Both the position numbers and the translations under genes were made by a program. The notes beneath the pieces are model-generated. The model had not been told where the DNA came from. It was given only the letters and a program-made list of their open reading frames with translations, and did no database searches. Of a stretch of 64,000 nt of DNA, positions 58,331 to 64,000 are shown in pieces. The stretch is from Sequoia sempervirens. Its lineage: Eukaryota > Streptophyta > Pinopsida > Cupressales > Cupressaceae. The stretch is taken from assembly GCA_007258455.2 (NCBI GenBank), contig VDFB02252616.1, forward strand, positions 122,779,394 to 122,843,393. The letters are read 5' to 3'. Positions within the stretch are counted from its first letter, which is position 1; every line of letters starts with the position of its first letter.

Positions 58331-60239
58331 GTTCACCAAATAGCTAATCACATGGGATTATTCTTCAAATTTTGTCATCAAAATTAAGGTACTCCAAGAA
58401 TAGAGATAAAAATAATAATTTAAAGAAATCATAATAGTTTGAAGTTCAGGACAACACATGTGTCCATGAAAATATAAGTATAATCCTCCATGTATTTATT
58501 AGCTCATCCACTATCGAAACATACATGAATGGTTGAAATAAATGGTGATTTTGATATAACATTGAATGAAGAAGAAAAGTAGAATACCTAAAAATCCACT
58601 AACTACTAAAGTGCTTAAGCTAATGACTCATTCTATCTACTATAATATTAGAAAAAAAAATGCTTAAAGTTTGGTTTGGGGTTATTATTTGTATCCTATG
58701 TAAATACCCCAATTTAAAATCATGACCACTTATATAATCATTAATACCAATGATAAAGGCCATCATGGAGTAGGTACATCCCTTGTATTTTTCTAAAACT
58801 ATGCTAGAAAAATCGATAGGGGTGGGAGCTTTGTGTTATTATTTTATTTTCCCAATTCCTTATTCTAGAAATCAAGTTGGGATGTTTTGGTCTCCCACAT
58901 TTTCTATAGGTTCTTGTAACTACAACAAAAGGAAAAGAACCTCTAAGATACTTTTTATTGATGATTACTTAAAGAGTCTTTCCTCGATTGTTCCTTTTTT
59001 TCTCAGCATAAGCTTATGTACAAGTCTATACAAGCTCAAGACATAAATGCACTTCAAGGAATATATAACTTGTTAGTGTCAAAATCCAAATTATGATCCC
59101 AAATGAGTCTTGTTAATTCATCCTTATTTATTCTATCATTCAAGAGTGAGCATCTTCCCTAAGACTTTTGGTGGGTTTAAAAATCAAAGTATCAAAAATT
59201 TATCTTTTTATATTTAAGACTAGTGTAGAATCTATTCACTTTCATTTCCTTAAAGTCTTGATTTTTACCATATATATCTATATTTTTGGCTATGCAAATG
59301 CATCTAAGAATAAGACCTACTATCTCTGAACTTTGAGGATATTTCACCTAACTACCTCAAGATAGAAATCCTCCTTCTCTCTACATTTTTATATCTAGAA
59401 AATCTCTAGTAAGATCCACTTTCAAAGAATGTTTTTTGATGGAACTTGGTTATGATAAACATAAAATTTAGCATGTATATCTTGTAGATGCAAGGTATTT
59501 TTCTCTAATGGTTCATCTTATTTATAGCTAAGAATTATGCATTAATGGCTAATTAACATGCATGATGCTCCTTATTTTGATAGCACTCCCACATATGTGA
59601 CTTATTGATTATGCTTCATTTTTTTTATTTTTTGCATTTTGTTATCTCCCATCATTTGATTTTTGAATTAACTACTCATGGATGGGTAATTAACCCATAA
59701 TTTATGATATTTTCATGAATTTTAAAGAGATATTATTATTTGAGAGGCAATTGATAGTTGATGGATTGAGAAAAAAAATTAATTCAAAATGAGTGAAAAA
59801 AATTGGCACAACAATTGACACAATTTTATTTGAAGAGGTAAGAAAGAACCCATATGTTGATGAAGAGAGAAAATAGCCTAGTCTACTTATGTACAAGGGA
59901 TTTTTTTCCTTTAGACTTTGTGACATTTCAAATAGATACCATTGAGTGGAACACTAATTATCCTACTTCATTGTCCAATTCAAAATTATTGTGCTATTTA
60001 TAGGCAACTATATTGTAGGAGCCACTCCATAAAGAATCAAATTTTGAATGTTGTCTTGGTTTTTCTACTCTTTCCTCCCATTTTAAATTTAATTTCCTAT
60101 TTTAAAATTCAGATTCGATGATCATTTTTCGAACCAATGTTTAACCATCCATTGATGGTTTTCCATAGAATTGAGTGTTCATTCTCTTCTTTTATAAAGT
60201 CCATTCAATTCAAAAATCTAAGGGACCATTAATTTCAAC
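58331..60239. other. Probable decayed element sequence, unassigned
   Basis: AT-rich, with short open frames on both strands and no motif support. Confidence 0.35.
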
Positions 60240-61085
60240 TTCCAATCATTTGATCAACTAAAGGGGTAGAATCTCTATTGATAATAACATTCTTTCCATA
60301 AACTAAATCATAAGGCAATGTGCACATAATTTTTTGGGTAATTATGTTTACCTATCAAGTCGCTTTAAGATTTTGATGCCATTCTCTTTGATGCTTTAAA
60401 CTAAAAAAAATTGTCAAATAGATCAAGTTCTTTTTTGTTGATTCAAATAAGGCATTTCCTTTCTAGTAATAGTTTGAAGAATTTTACAAATAGATACCAA
60501 TTTTTATAGAAAACTCAAAAAATTTGGATCCTAGAAATGCTTTTGCACTATCTAATATGATAGATTGTGGGACATTAAACCTAATGATAATATCTTCCAA
60601 GAAATTGAGAACCATCTTGTATGTCACTTCTTTTAATTTCATTATTCACTCCAACTTGTGGCGTAGTCCATGGCTATAAGAATCTATTTGTTTCCTATTC
60701 TTGAAATTTGATTAATCATTCCAATTAAATCCAATCCCTACTATGTGAATGGTTATTCCACAATAACTATATTAAAAGGAAGAGTAGCATTCCTAGATTC
60801 CTCCTTGTATACAACTAGAATTATATATATTACCTCACCAACTTATAGAATTCTAAGAACATTGATGGACAATCATATCTAGCACAAAGTATTTTAGTGC
60901 ATAGATATAGTTCTTGTGGAAAAAATCCACCCAATACCCTATAGTGAAACTTAGAGATGATCTTGTCAAATGATTCATTGTCAACACAGCATAATAAGAT
61001 CTCATTGAGGTTTATTTTGAAAATAAAGCTCTTGATCAAAATAAATTTAACCCCCTCTAACCTATAAAATCTCCTCTTAAAGCAA
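60240..61085 (-). pseudogene. Ty3/gypsy integrase, decayed
   Basis: Minus-strand translation gives FKRRFYRLEGV, LLCCVDNES, then GGFFPQELYLCTKILCARYD and CPSMFLEFYKLVR. This matches the integrase zinc-finger segment G-G-H-F-x-x-x-x-T-x-x-K-I-L-R-A-G-Y-Y-W-P. Further on, GLDLIGMINQISRIGNK and AMDYATSWSE match the integrase core start, and broken frames recall the second catalytic segment. The pattern is closest to non-chromovirus gypsy elements (Tat/Athila type). Numerous stops make it non-functional. Confidence 0.6.
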
Positions 61086-61510
61086 AAATAGATAAAGCTG
61101 CTAATACATATGGGCTATGTCAAAAGGATAATAGAATTATCTAAAAGCTTAGAATATTATTGATTTGCAATAGGACATAAAAATGTCAAATAAGTATATT
61201 TACATTAGTTATGGACAACTATAAAAATAAAGAGATAATTGCATCCATAGGATTATGTTGATGTTAATCAAAAAGTAGATTGGTACAAAAATTTTGAACT
61301 ATGTTTTTTCATTTTATTTGGGAATCTAACTTTACATGTGATCGGAATATATCTCAAGAGATTACATGTAAACTTTTTTGGGTGCAAGATTTAAAAATAG
61401 AGATTGTTGTCTTAAAGTAATCAATGCTCAAAGAAATTTTTAATATTACACTTAATATATAGCCTATCAAACATATGAATCTTGTCTAAATCCTATGTCA
61501 AAAACATAGA

Positions 61511-63370
61511 GATCTGCACATAGGAAATATAAAATGAAACACAACAAAATGAGGCCTGCTCTCCACCCTACCATATTGGGTCATGGAGCCTCATGGGCTC
61601 TCAACAAACCCTCGAGCAAGAACATACATCATCCATCACTCTAATCAATGGTGAAATCAATGTTCCTTATTACACTTAATATAGAGCCTATGAGTATCTA
61701 ATTATGTATTTGACCATTGTGATTGATTTTGTAGTCACTATGATTATTCTCAAAGGTCATTTATAACACATTACTTCATCAAAATCCCCATTATGGCTGG
61801 AGTATGCTTTGCAAAAATGATAGCAAAATGTGAAGTTTAGTACAATGAACATTTTTTATTAGTAGAAAATATCTAAATCGGGAAATATAAAGAGTTCTAT
61901 AATTTATAATAGATAATATGCAATGCACCTGTAATAGAAGGGATAAAATAAATAAAATGTAGGCATACCTTGTGCATGTGGTGGAATGCAGTATGAAGAC
62001 AACAAAAGAAGGTATGATCTCCACCCTACCATATTGGGTCATGGAGCCTCATGGGCTCTCACCAAACCTCCAAGCAAAAAAAATATATTGTCCACCACTT
62101 TGATCAATGGTGAAAGCAATGTTTCAAAACCTATTGAATTAATAGAAGATCTAATGGAATCAAAACATTCATGGAGGAGGATTGTTTGGCTTGAGTATGC
62201 TCTGTAAAAATGAAAGGATAATGTGAATTTTAATGCAATGAACATGTTTCATTGGTAGACAATATCTAAATTAGTAAATATAAAGAGTTATATAATTTAT
62301 AATAAATAATATGCAATGCAGTTGTAAATAAAATGTAGGCATACCTTGTGCATGCAATGGATTACAGTATGAACACAATAAAATAAGACCTACTCTCCAC
62401 CCTACCATATTGAGTCATGGAGCCTCATGGGATCTCACTAAACCCCTGAGCAAAAACATATATTGTCCACCACTTTGATCAATGGTGAAAGAAATGCTTT
62501 GGCACCTGAGAAATTGCTTGAGTTAAAATCAATGCTATACATTTTTTAATAAATTGACATGTAGTTGTGAAATAAGAGATGGAATAAAAGATATATAGCC
62601 TTAAACGTTGTATATAGATAGAATGTAGTTGAAGGTCATACAACGTGCATGGATCGTAAAGCTATTTAGCATTTTGGAGATCTGTATACCTTGTATATAA
62701 GTAGAATGTAGTTGCAATCTAAAATGGTTTGACTTAGATATAGGTACACACAAGGAAATTTTGAATTTTAGTGAGGTGAACATGTTTCATTGGTAACCAA
62801 TATCTAAATTATGAAATTTAAATAGTTCTATAATTTATAAGAAAAAAATATGTAATACACCTGCAATAGAAGAGATCAAATAAAGAAGATGCAGACATAC
62901 CTTTTGCATAGGGTGCGATGCAGTATGACCACGATTGCATCTCACATATAAAAAATGATAAGGAAGCGAATTTAGAAATGGTGGAAATTCTATATGCATG
63001 GAAATGAAGAGGGAAAAGAGAAGCAGTACAATTACTATAAAGAATAGCAACATTTGATGATGATGACAATGAACACAATTGTTGGAGACAATCATCTTAT
63101 TTGATTCATAATGCATTATAATTGTTGGCATGTATCTTGTAGTATCTAGAAAAATAGAAAGGCGGATCTACACATAATTCTAATGAACCCAGTTCAAGTG
63201 AAGAATTGAGTTGTGCACATAGGAAATATAAAATGGAACACAAGAAAATGAGGCTTGCTCTCCACCCTACCATATTGGGTCATGGAGCCTCATGCGCTCT
63301 CACCAAACTCTCGAGGAGGAACATACATCATCCACCACTCTAATGAATGGTGAAATAAATGTTCCTTATT
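61511..63370 (+). repeat. Composite tandem repeat, three to four units
   Basis: A 110-bp block beginning CTCTCCACCCTACCATATTG recurs at about 61559, 62017, 62393 and 63258. Between the blocks lie two further shared blocks: one with TGAACAT...AATATCTAAAT and TATAATTTATAA (about 61830, 62221, 62758), and one with CATACCTTGTGCATG...CAGTATGA (about 61962, 62336, 62894). Unit lengths differ because of internal indels. The first and last copies also share the 50 bp preceding the block (GCACATAGGAAATATAAAAT). Confidence 0.75.
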
Positions 63371-64000
63371 AAAATTAATATACATTATATCATTCAAACA
63401 ACTCCTTTTTTAGGCTAAAATAAATAATAACTAAAAAGGTGCATTTAATTTCAGATACCTATATATAGGTGCATTTTTTTTCCAAGCAGATATACCAACA
63501 TTGCATGCCTTGGATGCATTTGTAGGGATCTGTTGCTTGGATATATATAGACACAAAAACAATGTGTGGAAATGTATGTGGAATTACATGTAGGAAACAG
63601 GTAGTAGATGGGAAATAAAAGGTCACGTGAAAACTAAAAGGGATAGGAACAATTATAATAAACAAGGATGTGAGGACCAAGTATTCATATTTGACTTATT
63701 GACAGTGAGCGGATAGAAATAAAAATCACTTGTTTTGTGCCTTTTTTGCATGGGGGGATGGTTGGTAAAGCAATAGAAAATTCTTCGTCATGACACCATT
63801 AATCAGAATGATGGACAAACAAATTCCCCTATGTTCAGATATGTATGTATGTCATAGCAGATGCAAAGAACATTGATACATAATGATCCCTATGTTTATT
63901 TTGTTGCGACATTCTTGCAATGATAAGTTGTATTTTAAGTGTTATATGGAACATTGATCCAACCATTGACCATAGTGATGAACAATGCAATGTGCAGATT
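63371..64000. other. AT-rich DNA, no gene recognised
   Basis: Short open frames only; nothing assignable. Confidence 0.45.

Noticed and set aside
61986..62207. A 73-codon frame with RRYDLHPTILGHG, faintly like the N-terminus of plant terpene synthases
   Set aside because: It lies in the composite tandem repeat, the other copies are frameshifted, the key Trp of the RR-x8-W motif is missing and no other synthase motif follows.

Overview
The window looks like nuclear DNA of a seed plant with a large, retrotransposon-rich genome, most likely a conifer. Supporting this are long AT-rich intergenic tracts, nested LTR retrotransposons of both the Ty1/copia and Ty3/gypsy types, plant-type priming sites complementary to initiator-Met tRNA, and one intact plant gene. 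The species cannot be fixed from the sequence.

Layout. 1-4450: 3' part and LTR of a plus-strand gypsy-like element, in a markedly C/T-rich, G-poor tract. 4451-13920: mostly unassignable intergenic DNA with an AT-rich palindromic tract (about 9420-9740) and an RNase H remnant (about 12594). 13921-16476: a complete small LTR element (265-bp LTRs, PBS, PPT, perfect 5-bp target duplication) carrying only a broken gag, so TR-GAG-like. 19831-20145: a truncated duplicate of the promoter and first codons of the following gene. 20979-22589: the only intact gene, an intronless plastid-type class I phospholipase A1 (DAD1/PLA1-I-gamma-like). 23938-24397: five copies of a 93-bp hairpin-forming tandem repeat.

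25490-29176 is a plus-strand Ty1/copia element in which most of pol is replaced by fragments of host genes: an NLR-type leucine-rich segment and an OBERON-type PHD-finger segment. I consider this the most interesting object in the window. 30653-32236 holds copia LTRs. 32237-35278 is the 3' half of a minus-strand chromovirus (gypsy).

35279 to beyond 55603 appears to be one minus-strand SIRE-like copia element with LTRs of about 2.27 kb. It interrupts the chromovirus and is itself interrupted by a large element without recognisable pol (about 39.5-48.7 kb, with a decayed protein of about 1,350 codons), by an inverted copia LTR (48730-49487) and by an 800-bp element with terminal inverted repeats (51184-51983). 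A 100-N assembly gap lies at 55604-55703. 55704-61085 carries decayed minus-strand gypsy integrase and coiled-coil coding sequence. 61511-63370 is a composite tandem repeat.

The mobile elements do not work together with the lipase gene. The one functional link is local: the lipase promoter is duplicated upstream, and the copy in front of the intact gene has lost the TATA segment that the truncated copy keeps.
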